Shown here: piece by piece, positions 30,001 to 45,000 of the stretch
Layout: every line of letters begins with the position of its first letter
Numbering within the stretch: position 1 is the first letter of the stretch
From: Oreocharis arfaki
Taxonomy: Eukaryota; Chordata; Aves; Passeriformes; Paramythiidae
Direction of reading: 5' to 3'
Assembly (NCBI GenBank): GCA_013398015.1
Contig: VZRR01010242.1
Coordinates: 96,543-160,542, forward strand
DNA length: 64,000 nucleotides
The notes under the pieces: generated by a model
What the model was told of the DNA's origin: nothing
Seen by the model: only the letters and a program-made list of their open reading frames with translations
Databases searched by the model: none
Translations under genes and position numbers: made by a program

Positions 30001-33000
30001 TTTCTTACTTAATTACCACATATATTTAGGATCCCATTCAATCATCTAAATGACTCGCTGACTGAAGAACATTTTTATATTTCAGCATATCCTGCTGTAA
30101 ATTTGCAGATTCAATAGATGTAGCAGCATATCTAATACCTTTATATAAAGCAGCATACTTAAATATCTTTATATAAAGATATTTAGATATTAATCTCATA
30201 TCTAAAACACAGGATAGATGGAAGTAATACCAGTCACCACACCCACTGGAAGAAGAGTATTCCCCAAATAAGTTTTCCTCTGGACATGGTAACTGTCACC
30301 TTTCTAGACCAAGCTAATTACTGTTAAATTGCCTAGGAGTCCTCTATTCAGCAGTCAGATCACTGGACCACTGGTGGCAAAGCTATCTCCTGCATCATTA
30401 CATATTTCAATCAAGCCTAGAAACGTGCAGTGCTTTGGGTCTAACACCAGAGTTCAACTTTGTTTCACAGATTTCTGCAAAAGCATTCGGCCTTCTGGGT
30501 CTCAATGACAGTACCAAAACATTTTAAGACTCAACAGAAGTTAGAAGCTAAGTTTAAATTCTGGAAGGATTCTATAGAACGACATTCCTGCATGATAAAT
30601 CAGAGACCGTGGCACTCCGCACACGCCGGCTTATCTCTAAAATTCTCTTCTGGGGTAAAACAACACACAAACATCTTCCTTGCTCTGTGACCATGAACCT
30701 CCACAAGTCTCTGTGTTCAGGAGAAATATCCATGTCAAGAATGATATTTTTTTTGCCAGTTCATGCAAGGCATCACGGAGCTGATTGGAAAATTTAAAGC
30801 GTAATTAATCAAAGCATCTACCAGACCACTGGAACAACTGGCATTAGACAGAAGAGTTCCATGTACACTCCTAAAATCTCTGGATGCTACTTTCACACAA
30901 AATCCATTTATTCACACACTTTTACCAGCGCCCTGGAAGAATCTCAAGTCAGATTTTCAAAACTGAATGCCTGGAGGCAGGTACTTTAAAGGCCATATTT
31001 AAAAGACACGTTTTTTCAGAATCAAATCTCACTGATTCCAGCAAAATGGACAGCAAGTATTTCCTGAAAATGGAGGATTCAACAAGCTTCTAAATATGAA
31101 GACTGAATGTTAACTTCAGCATCCAAGTGAGACTCCAGATTCATGGACACTGGTGGCCAAATTAATGCTGGACAAATTAGTGGTGGCCACATTAATGGAT
31201 GGACAACAGCCTATATTCTCAGACTTCTTACTCGGGAAAATGGTGTTGCATTCTAAGCTGCAACAAGATACCTGAAACTATATGCATCATATTTGGTCAG
31301 AGTATTATAAACATGTATTTACAGACAATTTAAAATATAGAAAAATGTGTCCATGAAGAACATTTAAAAAACAGATACAAAACAGCAAGTTCTTTTCTGA
31401 CACACAATTTATACACATTAACCAAGGTATCTTCCCACACAAATAAATGCTTTCATAAATTCCATTCTAGACTACTCACTCCTCCGTATCTGAGAAGATT
31501 ACGGATTTGATTGATGGACTGTCTGGTGGATAAGGAATTGCCTCAGTGATTGTATCCAGAGAGCAGTGGTAAATAAGCTCAATGTCCAGAGTGACAACAG
31601 TCCCTCAGGTTTCCACACTAGACTGTTTAATATTTCCATCAATTATACAGACAGTGGGATCGAGGGCATCCTCAGCAAACGTGCAGAGGTCTCATAAGAA
31701 AGATGGGGACAAACTTTTTAGCAGGGTCCGTTGTGACAGGACAAGTCGTAATGGTTTTCAAGTAGAAGAGGGTAATTCAGATCAGATATAAGGAAGAATT
31801 CTTTTATCATTATTCTTTATCTTATGAGGGTAGGGAACCACTTGGAACAGGCTGCCAACAGAAGTGGTGGACGCACCATCCCTGGAAACATTCCAGGTCA
31901 GGTTGGACAGGGCTCTGAGCAACCTCATCTAGTCGAAGACATCCCTGCTCATTGCAGGGGGGTCTTTAAAGACCTCTTCTAACCCAAACCATTCTACAAC
32001 TCCTTAAGAACAAAAGGGTTTAATGACTCAAAACCCTTAATGCTCCCAGATGTCACATAAGCCTGACCTGTAAGGAGAAAAAAAAGCCATGTCCTGTAAG
32101 TCAGAAGGCAGCAGTCTCTGGCTGAGAGATAGGCAGATGTAAGTGGAGACCAAGGGAGATGGCTTGGAACAGAGCTATCTTGAAAAAGTGAGAGAAGCAG
32201 CAGGTCTCAAGTCACAGCATTCAACAGGTTTGTGTTCACTACAAGTCAAGAACTGCTCTCTCACACAGAAGCAAGACATCCATCAAAAAAGCAGTTTCTG
32301 ATTAAGTTTTACCAGTGTACTGAACCTGTAATTTATGAAAGAAAAATGAAAGCTAGCATACCCACAAGGACAGGCTAATGACCTTACCTTCAACATCTCA
32401 AGCACATAGACAACTTTTTTCTTATTAGCACAGATCAATTATTAGATATGCAAAACTGAGTGCTAAAATTTTCCTTCAAATGTTCAGTAACTAACTTATA
32501 CCGCAAATATGGATTAAGAAAACATGCTGCTTCACCCCTTTTAAAAACAAATATAAAATTAATAGCAGAAAGATAACAAGAGCTTTCTTCAAATGATCCA
32601 GGGTAATTTTAGGTTATGCAATTATACAAATTTCTACGCGGTAATATGGGACCTCCTCAAAAGTCTGAGAAAAATGCTGTCATCCAATTACCGCACTTCC
32701 ATGGCATCACATGTTATTTGTAGCTTTTATTTTTAGCTTTTAATACTTTTACATTAAAAGACAACCACAAGAACCTGAGGACACACTACCTGTAGTGTTT
32801 CTCTGCTAACATAGGCAATCTGCTGCTCTGATAGTGGTCCAGTCACTGAAATGGAAAGGAAAAAGAAAAAACATCTCAAAATCAGGTAAGATACTGCCCA
32901 TTCCAAATTCACACCGCTATTACTTCTATTCACACCGACAGGACCTTACACTATGAGTCTCTAAGAAAATGCGCTTAGTCTTTACCCCAGACTGAGCATC

Positions 33001-36000
33001 CCAAAGACCATCAAACATTTTTTAAAGTCAAAAATGTCCAGTCCCATTGGAATGGAAACTACTAATTCTTCTATATTTAAACCTCAGAGTAATTAAGAGA
33101 AAAAGAAGCACACGTAATGAGTCAAGCCTAACTTTTTCCCCTGAACAAGCCCATTGTGTTCTCTAGAGGGCTGGACTTTCAACTCAGTGACTCAGAGCTG
33201 CAGCCAACTCTATTCAGTCCCCTTGGAGTCCTGGGCAGTTCTTTGCACCATTTGTGACCTGCTCTCTGCTCTCTCCTCCTATCCTATCCACCGCCAGAGA
33301 AGCTGCTCCCTCCAGCTTCTCAGCCTTTCTCTGACACCAGCTGTCAGCACTGCTGCTCCTGGGCCTGCCACACCAAGCACCTTCTCAAACTCTCCTTGCA
33401 AGCAGATTCAGCAGCTTCCCAAGGGAAGGAGTCTTTCTTCTCCCTCGAGGGTCCAACTTCACTCAAGTCTCTCAGAGGAAAACAATTAAATTCTGAACAA
33501 ATACGCAAACCAAACAGTGAGCGGAAAGCAAGGAATGGTCTGTGACTCGTCCCAGCCACTGGACTTTGATCCTGAAATTAAAGGGGTTTAAGACCAGGAA
33601 ATGCAGTCCTGACTGTAAGCTTTTCAGGTTTTGCACTGAAAACAAAGAGAAGTTGGATGGAATTTCTCCAAGGATACTGAAGGAGTAAGGAGTTAAGAAT
33701 GAGCCTACACTAAAGAATCTAACTGCTTAGCTTCTACAATATTAGTATCATGCAACACATATCTTCAAAATAAGTCTACATCCACCTTCTCTTTTCTGAA
33801 AGAAAAGCTCCGAACCCACATAAAACTATATATATTGGCACCCACAGCAGGTGTATCTAGGCATCTATTTTTGTTTCCAGAAATTTAACTCTGATTAACT
33901 TAAATGACTCAAGATCACAGAGAGAATTGGAATAAGACTCTTCAGAAAACAATAAAGATCAGAAAAGAACCTTCCATTCTAACTATCAGCAGAGAAGCCA
34001 AAAATCATCTGCAACGGGAAACCACTCCTGTAGACATCTGCTTTGGCATTTATGTGGTATGAGCTCATTTCCTACTCTACAGGTGTTCCACAAAACAAGG
34101 CCTATTAAACACGATGCTTTTCTCAAAATTTGCAAAGAGGTAAAGGATCACCAAGGCCACACTCGAATGACTGTGCCAGGAACATGGTGTGAACTTGTGA
34201 ATTGGTGCTTCTTTTAATTGCACCCAAGGTAAATGCAAAAAGCTGCTTACGCTCAAGAGACCCTCACACGTTAAGTCTTCACAATTTCGAATACAGATGG
34301 ATTTACTCAATGAAAAACATCACCTGAGAACTACGAAGCCATTGCTCACTAAAAGCATACTCCTTTCCTAAAAAAGTCTTAACCCCAGGGCAATAAAGTC
34401 CTTCAAAACTGATTTTGTCTGCCGAAAAATAGCAAGCAGTTGATTGATCCTGTCTTTATCCAACAGATTCACAGACAGCATGTGTTTCTTTGACTGCTCA
34501 CTGCAGCCAAGCCTAAAGCAAACACAGAGACCACCCTTGCTTTTCATGTCACACATCCAGTTTAAAAAAAACCTAAAAAAATTTAAAAAGACCCTCATGG
34601 AACTACTGGTACACAAACATTCAAACATTTTACAAAGGACAAGAGCACGCATGCTAATCAATCCACATACCTCGGCTTCTGTAGGAAGTGGTATAGATTA
34701 TACTAAAACAAAGTTCAAAAGCTCAAAAACAAAATGGCTATGAAGCAAGACAGCACATCAAGACATCATTTTTTTCTTTTTACAATGTAATATTGTCTAA
34801 TTTTACAACCTTTGAAAAGCAGTGATGGGTATATGAGCCCCTGAAGGACGGAAGTAACTTCTGCTGCTAAAAAAACCCCACTATAGCTAACTTTATTTAC
34901 AAAACCTAAACCAATTAAGTAAAAACATAAGCTAAAATTGACCTTCAATGAATTATTATGGATACTAAACTTAGGATTCCTCTTCTCTAATTCCAAAACA
35001 CTGCAATCGTTTAAATTTTTGAAAATAAGCTGCACTTAGATTTTTAGGAATAAAGTCTTGACGTACCATGATAAATATCCTGCAGAGAGCCACCTCCACA
35101 GAACTCCATGCAAATCCATAGCTTGTCTCGTCTAAAGAGTGAACAAAACCATTCATTAGCTGTCAGATTTGCAGAGGACTTGTAAAAGATAAGTCAGAGG
35201 ACACAAACACTATAAAGCACAACACAACATGCTCTGTATTATGAAAAGTACAAGTCAAATAATGAGTATAATTTAATCTTCATGTCACACTTCACTGTCT
35301 AAATAGCAACTAATGAAACAGTCAAAAATATTCTACTTTAATGAAGCAATCAAAACAGTATTAGTGAAACATTCACACTGATTTCTGTTGAAATACATTT
35401 TTCTGAGAATAGAGACAAAACAGATGTGGGTTCTTATTTCTTCCTCATTTTCACTTCTCCACTTTTTTCAGAGCATAGGAGTTAACACAAACAAGAAACA
35501 AACACAAAACAAAAAGCCCCAGGGATCTCTCAACCAAATCTCTTTCACAGCAAATTAAGTGAAACTGCAGTGCTTTAGTCAAAGCTAGGCAGAGCAGAGC
35601 CCATGCTGTGGGTAAGCGCCTGTTCAGATGAAGTCTTTTCCTTCAAAAATACCTATGGATATTTTTGGTGGCAGGGTCAGAAGGGAAGTTATTTAGTTGT
35701 CTTCCCTTACTAAGGGAATTAATTCAGTTTGATTCACTGTACCTCCACAAAAGGTGCTTTCCAAGAATAGACAGTGGGCTGAAGGTTTCGAAGGTATCTT
35801 CTATTATGGCCATTAATTCTATTTCCACTCAGTAATTTTCATTGGTAAGATGTGTGGCCACAAAAAGGCACTCTGGAGAGCAAAAAGTCTGGGACTTGCC
35901 TAGTCATTCCTGGCCATCAAAACACTCAGGGAAAAAAAAAAATCCCATACAACCACCTTAGAGCAGACAGCAACACAGGAGAACCAAAGGACATGGTTGT

Positions 36001-39000
36001 TTCACAGCTTCCTCATGACCTGGTCTTGCGTGTCTTGCACTCATAAGGCTCTGTCAGAACAGCTGAGACACTTTTGTGGCAGTGTTTTCGCAGGGCAATG
36101 GTGGAAGTGCTGAGCTTGTCTCCTGAGCTGCAAATTGCAAGTGTTCTCATCAGCAGGTGACAGCTAGAATAGCTGCTGCTCCAAGGAAAACTGTCTTCCT
36201 TGGATGTCCTCCCCTTTTACGTCCAGAGTCCTCTTGGCCCTCAAAGCTACATTCCCAGCTGCTTCCTCTAGGATGGGAAAGGAACTGTCCAAGCATTACA
36301 GGAGTTTCAAGCAACAGAATTCCCTGGCTGTTAACTCCACACATTTCAAGGGGTCAATTAAAGCCTTGCTTGAAATAATGTTAAAGCTTTCCACTGAAAT
36401 AGCTGACCAAAGCCAGACACAGAAGCAGTGTGACAACCCGTGCAAGAAAACCAAGTAAGAAAAAAGCACTGAAGAGACATCTCCAAGCCCCTTCTTTTTT
36501 CCCCACAATGATGCAGGACTCAGACAGGGACACTTTTGGGGGCACTGAGCTCATTGGCCCATGTGGCTGCATCCTGTTTGATGCCAAAAGTAGCAGTGGA
36601 AGTGGGAAGAAGCCAGAACCATCCCAGCAGCCTTGGGAAAGCAGCAAAGCACCCACAAAATAAGAGACATGAAGCACTTAAGTGTTTTAAATTCTCACTT
36701 TTGCTTACTGGGCATTCACTTCCCAGTGTGCAAAAGCCCTACAGAAAACAAAAAAAAAGAATGTAAGAGGACCAGAAGAGGTGACTACATTTCTTATTTT
36801 TTATCTAGCCTTTTATCACTGTGCTTAAGCACTTCGAGACAGGTGAAGATCCCTGTACCATCCAACAGCAACAGCATACAGTCATCTCTTTCTGCAGAGC
36901 ATATGGCCAGAGCAGCAAGCAAAACACAGACAGGATCAACAGTACCATTTAGTGCCTGCAACTTAACACCCAGGCTAACAAGAAGGCAGAAACTCGTCTT
37001 AAAAATCCCTACACAAACAGAAGAAATCCTTGGGGAACAATATGCTGGTGAGTAGCAAGTATAGGACAATGGTATTTTTCTCATTGTTCTTAGTATTGAA
37101 ATATGCTTGGAAAACAAAAGGTCAGGCAACAAAAGGTCTCAAAGATAGAGACTTGATTGCCCAGACAAAAGAGAAGCACTCTGCCAAAGAAGAGGAGGGA
37201 ACCAAGTAAGAGTGTAAGAGAGTGACAAAATATACAGCATATTTGCCAAAATTTAGTTCTGGGTCTCCAAAGCTATACTTTGATAGTCTGAGACAACAGA
37301 GAAACTTTTCTTTTAAAGAAAAAGCACCTCCAGCCTGAATACAGGAGAAGAGGCAATGTTTCAATATCAAAAGGTTAAAGAAAGCTGAGTGCAACAATAG
37401 TAGTTGTGCACGATCTGTTTTCACATGAAAATCTTAAAAATTATCAGAAACAGCTTTTTATTAGTTATACTAAGCAATCTGTTCCTACTAAGACTGGTTG
37501 AAAGAAGTAGGTGGTAAGACAACTGAATACATTTGTCAATGTTTCTACAATGCAAATAACCTCACCTCCAGAAACAAACACAAAACCTTCACATTTTGGT
37601 CAGAAGTTCACATGTTGGAAAAACAGACATTCTACTGAAACAGATTTAAAAGACACTATATACACAGATTCTTCATACTTGTCATACTTCTGCTTAGTTT
37701 TCCTCTTACATATTAAATTCAAAGCTTTTAAGCATCAACTCATTTGCAAGAAAAAATGACTACGTGGTCATTGAACAAGTTTGCTAAAAGAAAGATTATT
37801 TAGAGAGAGACATTGTAGTAAACAGAACAGATCTGAAGGTGAATGAAAAAAATACACAAGTGGATAATACTTGGTAAATTATATTTTGCCTATGTCACCT
37901 TATAGATTTGTCCTTTACAAGGGGACAGGGACACATTTTTAAGTGAGCAAAAGAAACAAACTGTACCTGAGATAGCTGCCAAAATAAGCAACAATGTTCG
38001 GATGTTTACAGTCTTTCATCATAATGATTTCCTGCTGCACAACAGCAAAATCTTCTCCTGAAATGCAGTAGAACGAGTATTTTCATTGGCCTGGGTTATA
38101 CTCACATCTTAACTTTCAGCACATGTTTATAAAATAAACATTCTTAGTAATTAAGACTAATTATCTGCAAGTTTCACAGACATAAATCAGCTGTAAATGG
38201 GTATTTATTAGCAAGGGCTTAGCAATAGCTAACTATATTCTTAAGTTTCATTCCAGGACAGACAGACCTCACATCTGCTGATAGCTCTTACAATAACAGC
38301 CCACAGCTCTTTCTAAAGTCCTTCTTTTCCCCAAGACCCTACTGTGTCCATCTACATAAGCCCTGTCAATAGCCTGGGTTCTTAAAAACACAACAAAACT
38401 TTGCTATTTTTGGCCACATGCCTGTACTCGTTAGCCCATCTTCCTAAGCAAAAAAAAACCCCAAACCAGACAACAGGAGGCTGCTGCTGCAAGATTTCAG
38501 CAAACGCCACAAGAATATAAATTTATGGACTGTGAGTAATTCACATCCAGAAAACACTGAGGCAGGGGTGGCATTTACCTGAGTCTCACCATTTGGTACC
38601 ATAGTCCCAGTCTTCCTAACAAAGGATCTTACCAGATGTGTACACTGAGGAAATCATGTGTGAAACTGAAAACACAACTGAGATGTTTTTCTTTGGGGAA
38701 TGTTTTAAGTTTCTCCCAGCACATTAACATACTGATGACCTATCCATTCAGTTATTTTTAACCAAGAAATACGATATTCCCACGTTTTTCATTTAACTGA
38801 CAGCAAATTTCAAATCATAAGCTGCAAGTTAGCATCTATCTGTAGTGTGTTGCTGATGGCTTCCTGTCTCCTGGCTAGACTTTTAAACACACAAAGAAAT
38901 TAGAGAAATTATTTTCACATGTGGACCTCCATGACAGGACACAATTCCTCCAGTATGTGACCAGCATTTTCACTGCATTCAAAATAAAAGTAGTGTAAAG

Positions 39001-42000
39001 TCTTAAAGCAAGTCCTTAAACATTGTTAACCCTGAGTCTGCACGTTCTACCCCCATCTGCAAAACTTACAAAACAGGGCAGCTGAAGCCTGTTCTCTGAG
39101 CACCACTCAGGTGTCCAAAGGCTGCCAAAAATATTTAAGTGCAAGATGCCAATCGTTCCCCCATCACCACAGCATGGGGGCAAGTTACTCCAGCTGCAGG
39201 GCACCCCCAGGCTCTGCCCACAGCACAGCTCTCATGCTCAGCTTAGCTGGACTGATAACCCACGTCATGCACAGCCAAGGACTCCAGCAACGGGAACTGA
39301 CACAAAAAAACAAAGAAGCAAAACTAGACAGGAACATCTGAGATCACACTTTCAGTATGAAGAAACATATGATGAACATACACTTTCTGAACTACCTAGT
39401 AACATACTGACCCGTCTTGAACTTTTAAATGTGCGTGCACTGTGAAAACACAACATTTCTAACCACTTCCAGAACTGCAAGGGAAAAGAAATGGAAAAAA
39501 CTAATACCTTCTTTCCCTTCTTGCCCATACAGACCTTAAGGATCAAACCAGGTAGTTAAAATATTACACACACACATACACACTCCAACATTAAATCTGG
39601 AAATGGAACACCAACAGTTACAAGTTAAACAAAAAGTCTGGATGTTTTACTTCCCAAATTAGTCCTATTCAACAGCCGTACTCTCATTAACAGAACAGAC
39701 TTTGCAGGCTGAGAACTGATCTGCAGGGCACATATGCTTTGTGAAATCACCACAGAAGCACAGTTCAAGCATAAATCAAGCAGACAGTGAAATCCTAATC
39801 AGAGCCTCCAAAAGATTTTCAGGAAATGTACTCAACTCGTGGATACTAATGCACAGCTATTATTTCACCCTTCTTTTCATTTCTTCCTCTACTCTTTTAC
39901 CAGGTGAGTTCTTTTCTGCCTTGCTGTCTTCCTAACTTCTTTTGTTCTAGAGGTTTTTATATCACATGGGTTGAACAGAGTATTTAAGGGAAAAAAACCC
40001 ACAACCCTCACTGAAATTTTAATCAGCTTCCACTTAACTGTTCTCCAACTACATTTTTTCTTCTTACATCTTGCTTGTCATGATTTTTTTTTAGAACAGT
40101 GTATTTTTTCCTACACTAGAAGTCAACAATTATCCCTTCTTTCAATAAGTGGACTTGATTGATTTTTTACAATTGTTATCTTAAGCACAAAAATATTTAG
40201 TTTCTGTGGCCTACTTCAGTTAAGAAACCACTTACCTGGTTCTAGTTTTATTACTTTAATTGCTGCAAGCTCACCCGTGTTGACATTTCGAGCCTACAAA
40301 AAAAAAAAGGAGTATTTAGAGAGCAGAATGCAGCGCCCACCTCTGCATTCTCGACTTGATGTTCTCTGACAGCACACAGTCAAAGAGCAGCTGAGGTACA
40401 CAAAGGTTTAACACAGGGAAACCACTCGCTGGGGAACACTAAACAGCTGATTTGTACTGAGAGCTGAAGCTTTAAGTCTGCTCAGGAAACTACAATGCCA
40501 CACCACACTTCAATTATGCAAGTCCTTGACCATGCTGTGATTCCGTATTAAAACCCATAAACAAACCAAGCACGGAGGGACTGAAAAGCCGGTGCAACAC
40601 CCCTGGGTCTCTCAGCAGACAAGGGACCCAGGGGACACCAAGGGCTGTGCTCTGCAGTGTGTGGGACCACTTGCAAGATTCCCACAAGAGCAATGCAACG
40701 CTCCTTCCTCATTTCACTACATGCCAGGCCCCTTGAACCCTATTCTCCAACAACAGCAGCATCCTGCCCTTGCTGCAAAGGGTTCAAAAAAGCAAGCCAG
40801 CAACAAAGGAGTTAGGGAGCACTCCCCTCAAAACATTCCCTTCAGACACACAGCAGCCAACTGCAGCAGCAATGACTCAGGAGCTTCACTGCATTTTCAC
40901 ACACGGAATATTCTGAGTTGGAAGGGATCCACAAGGATCATCAAGTCCATCTCCTAAGCGAATGGCCCATACAGCGATCAAACCCACAACCCCGATGCCA
41001 TTAGCACCATGCTCTGACCAACAGGGCTTCTAAGGTCCTGCTAAGACCCCGGTTCTATTGAGCAACCGAGAAAGCTACATTTTTTAAAAGCCATTAAGAA
41101 ACAACATAAATTACTACAAAAATTATTTCTCTTCTACAACTGTACCGTTTGACTTCTATTTGAAAACCAAGAAGCCATTTGCCCAGGGCTTGAAGAGCAT
41201 TTCTGTGCCCCTGCACCCAACCATGGGGGGAAGGCAGCAAAGCTGTGTCCCAGCACTCAAGCAGCAGCAGCTCCGGAAGGATGCCCAGCTACAGCCTCTT
41301 CTCTCCCCAAGGGAGGCTTGGTACCTGTAGGAGCACAGAATGCAGTGCCCACACTATCCCCTACACTGGGCTCAGAGCCTGCTTTTGCAAAGGTCAGAAT
41401 TACAGAACTTGCAGATGTAGCCAGGGACCCACCTTGTAAGCTGCTATTAGTCTCATTTAAGTCACTTTAGGAAGTCAGGAACTCATACCTTTCATGGACT
41501 TACCAAATATGTGTCAGGTTTGTAACATGGCAGCTTGGGACCTTGTTGTGGAACCAAAAGTGGAGGAGAAAATACCCTTAAGACTATAAAAAATAACCAG
41601 CAATAAAGTCTGGAAATAAATGCAGAGGCTATTCCTGTGTTTAGAGATCTACCCAGCTCACTCCTTGTACAACTGATCTCAAACTTCTCACTATTCTTTG
41701 GTGTGGCAACACTGCTACAATGCTGGGAGCGCTGGCATTTGCAAATAATTTGCAGGCAGAGTGTTAGGGATAGATTCTGAAACCAGTGGGAATCCTGTAC
41801 AAGTCAAGGAGAAGTCCAAACCTTACTGACTGTGGAAAAAACAGTTAACAAATAAATTTTCCCTGGCAGCCTTCCATGTAAGTCCCTATTTATCCACCCC
41901 ACCAATGGCAGCAATGTCTCCATCCATCACCGGTGGAAAAAAGACACATAGACATTAAGAACAGCAAAAACATGGGTTCATTTTATCTGTACCAGAGCAT

Positions 42001-45000
42001 AAAGGCAACATATGAGAAAGTGCCACCACTGAAGCACGAGCTAGGATTCTGACTCCTTATTTCTTTTCCCTTCATATATTCCCATTCATGCATACTCTCT
42101 TCGTAGCAAGAAACAAACCAAAGCAAAATGTTCATGAATCAAACATCAGCATTTTTTAACTTCCAAGATAAACAGGAAAAATTAGTGAAGCTTTAACAAA
42201 GACCTGTGATCATCAGGGAATCTTGTTAACACTTACAGATCTGTTTTAGGGCAAATTGTACTAATAAGATAATCAGTAAGATACAACTGAAGTGGATACA
42301 AGTGAGAAGATCCTAAAGTTACACATCCTGCACAAGGCAGGATGGAAACATTTCACAGGCCTCAGAAATACTGCTCATAATTTTTTATTTATTTTTAACA
42401 ATACTTTGTCCAGCTGTCAGGAGTTTGTGTCACTGACTAGGGCTCCATAGTTCTTTATGCTCTGCAGAGTGCTGTGGCAATGAAAAAAAGAAGGTGGGTA
42501 TGAGCTAGTGACAATTTCAAAACAAATTTGGTTAGAACATATGAAGATACTTATCACAAAGCCTTACATGGTGGTGATGCCAAAAAAGCCCCTCATCACT
42601 AGTAAAGAGACAAATGAATAGCTACATCAGAAACAGGACATGTAAGACGCCAACCAAAGAAATAGAGTCAGAACAGCCTTCCCAAACCTGCACTCATAAC
42701 ACCTTGAGGCTGATTCAGCCCCCTACCATTGTCAAGGGATTTCACCTTCAATGTCATGTTTTCAAAAGAACTGTTTGAGTTGTGGGCAGCCCAAACCTTG
42801 TGTATTTTCACTCTCAGCTGAGGCATTTCCTCCTTTCTTCAGCACCAGCAGCCATGGGATGCTTTGGTCAGCGGGTCATTCTCTGGACCAGTATTGTCCT
42901 GGGTTTATGAAAGCCAGAAAGGAGGAAAAAAATCTGATTTAATGCAGGGCACCAACACCTTCAGCAACAGCAGGCTACCCTGTCCTTGAGGGCACAGATT
43001 AGAAAAACATGACTCCAAGATGAGAATCTGAATAAGTTATAAATTTGCGTCTTGTTCCATTTGGGTTATCAGCATTGAAGGTGTTATCAACAGCAGGAAT
43101 ATGAACCGTCTTTGTTAATCTGAGCATATAAAAATATTATTCTGATTATAGTGACACAAGGGTTCCTTGTAAAGGCTAGGGATGACAACGAGGTACCCCT
43201 GATAGGTTTTACTAGATCTCAAACCCCTTTCAAATCATCAGCTGTGAAGCAATTCCTCCTCTAAGCTCGCTTGAATGAGAGACTGAGAATGACTGAAGCG
43301 CCGTATGGTTTTCAACACCTGTTGGAGCTGGCTCTGACCCTGAATTTGGGGGTGCTTGCGTATGTACCACACAGCACCTCAGAATGTGAAGGACACTGTC
43401 TTGAGCTTTTATTTAGGAAAATCCCACTGAAATTGCCAGTTGCTTTGGGATTTGGAGACTGGAAAAATCAATAAGCAGTAGGCGAGTGAAGAACAATCTC
43501 AAAAGAGTACTTTTGAGCTGACAAAACACAACTAAAACTTTGAAGAGACTCGCGTAAGAAAACCCAGGCTCATTTTTTGTTACCACTTACACCCATAGGT
43601 ACTCTAACTCCCACCCAGTCTCTGTGATGCTGAGGTTTACAGCATCCACTCCTGTTTCCATGAGCAGTATCCTTCAACCCCTTCCTTCAAACGCAGATTT
43701 CACTATGTCAATGGAAATGCATTATATATAGGTTTTCCAGAGGCAAAGATTAGCCTACAATGCCTGTATCTATATGCAAACACTTTACCAAACGTATACA
43801 GCACTTATACAATGTCTGTTCTTGAAAACTAGAGAAGGATGCTAATTCTATCAGCAGCTAAAAGAATGATAGTCTTCCAGAGATCTAGACTGCCATCTGA
43901 GGAGGAGTTCCAAAAATTCTACCAACTGCTAGGGCAAGCTGAAGAAGCACTACCTAATTAAACAGGAAATAATTACTAGTGTTACTCTGGAACAACAGCA
44001 GGATATCAGATAAAAAATTTATATAACAAACTGCCACCAACTAGAAATAAAAGCTAAAACCTGACAGGATTTGTTTACCCCTCAAATGGAAATTGATAAT
44101 ATAAAGCATATAATGCTGCAACAAAGCCAGAAAAGCCAAAGTCTAAGACAGGGGCTTCTGGTTTTGACCACTTCCTGTGTGAATGACTGAACAAAATGAT
44201 TTCTAAACAGGTTATTACTCCATGGGAAAATTGGTCCCAGTGTACAAAGAGGCTTCCTGAGCCTGATTAGCTCCACACTTCAGGAAAACGCACCCAAGTG
44301 ACTCCCCAGCCCTCTGTTTCCAGCCCTTAGAGCCCTTCTCTTCAGCCTCTCAAACCTTCACAACTCCCCCAGCTAAAAATAATTAGCTTCTACATTCTGG
44401 TAGAAAGTGTGATACCACAACCCGACAGAGTGACGATTTTAGAAAGCAATGCTTTGATAAAGTTGATGTTAAACAAAAACCTCTGTGCAAGGCACAGATT
44501 ACTGGTTAAGGAAACCACAGTCCCAGAAACTAAGCCCTATAGCACTTAGTGCAGTAAAAACGGGATGGCAAAACATCCACCCCCCTCTCTGCCTTCCTGA
44601 CAAGCTTCAAAAACCAATTAAAGCTGAATAGAGAGATGTCAAAACACAGACATTTATTCCTAACAAAGTCAAGAAGCTTCAAAAGCTGTAACGTCAATCA
44701 GGAAGAAAGGAAGACTAAAATGCCTACCAAAAGGCACACAACTAGAAGTTTCAACATTTCAGAAGCAGCAAACTGAAGAAGAATTGATGCCCTATTGGAT
44801 CACCCCAGAAAAGAGGAGCAAGGCCATACACATACAGAGAAGAAGACACTGCAAAATGGAAGTTCATCAAAATTCAGGTTCATCTGACCTGGACACGTTC
44901 TCTTCCAGCAACACACAGAACACCTCTATCAGCAACCAGGCAACCCAAAATATGGACAGCAGCAGAAAGCAGTAACAGTCACCAGGTGTTCTCCAGAGAT

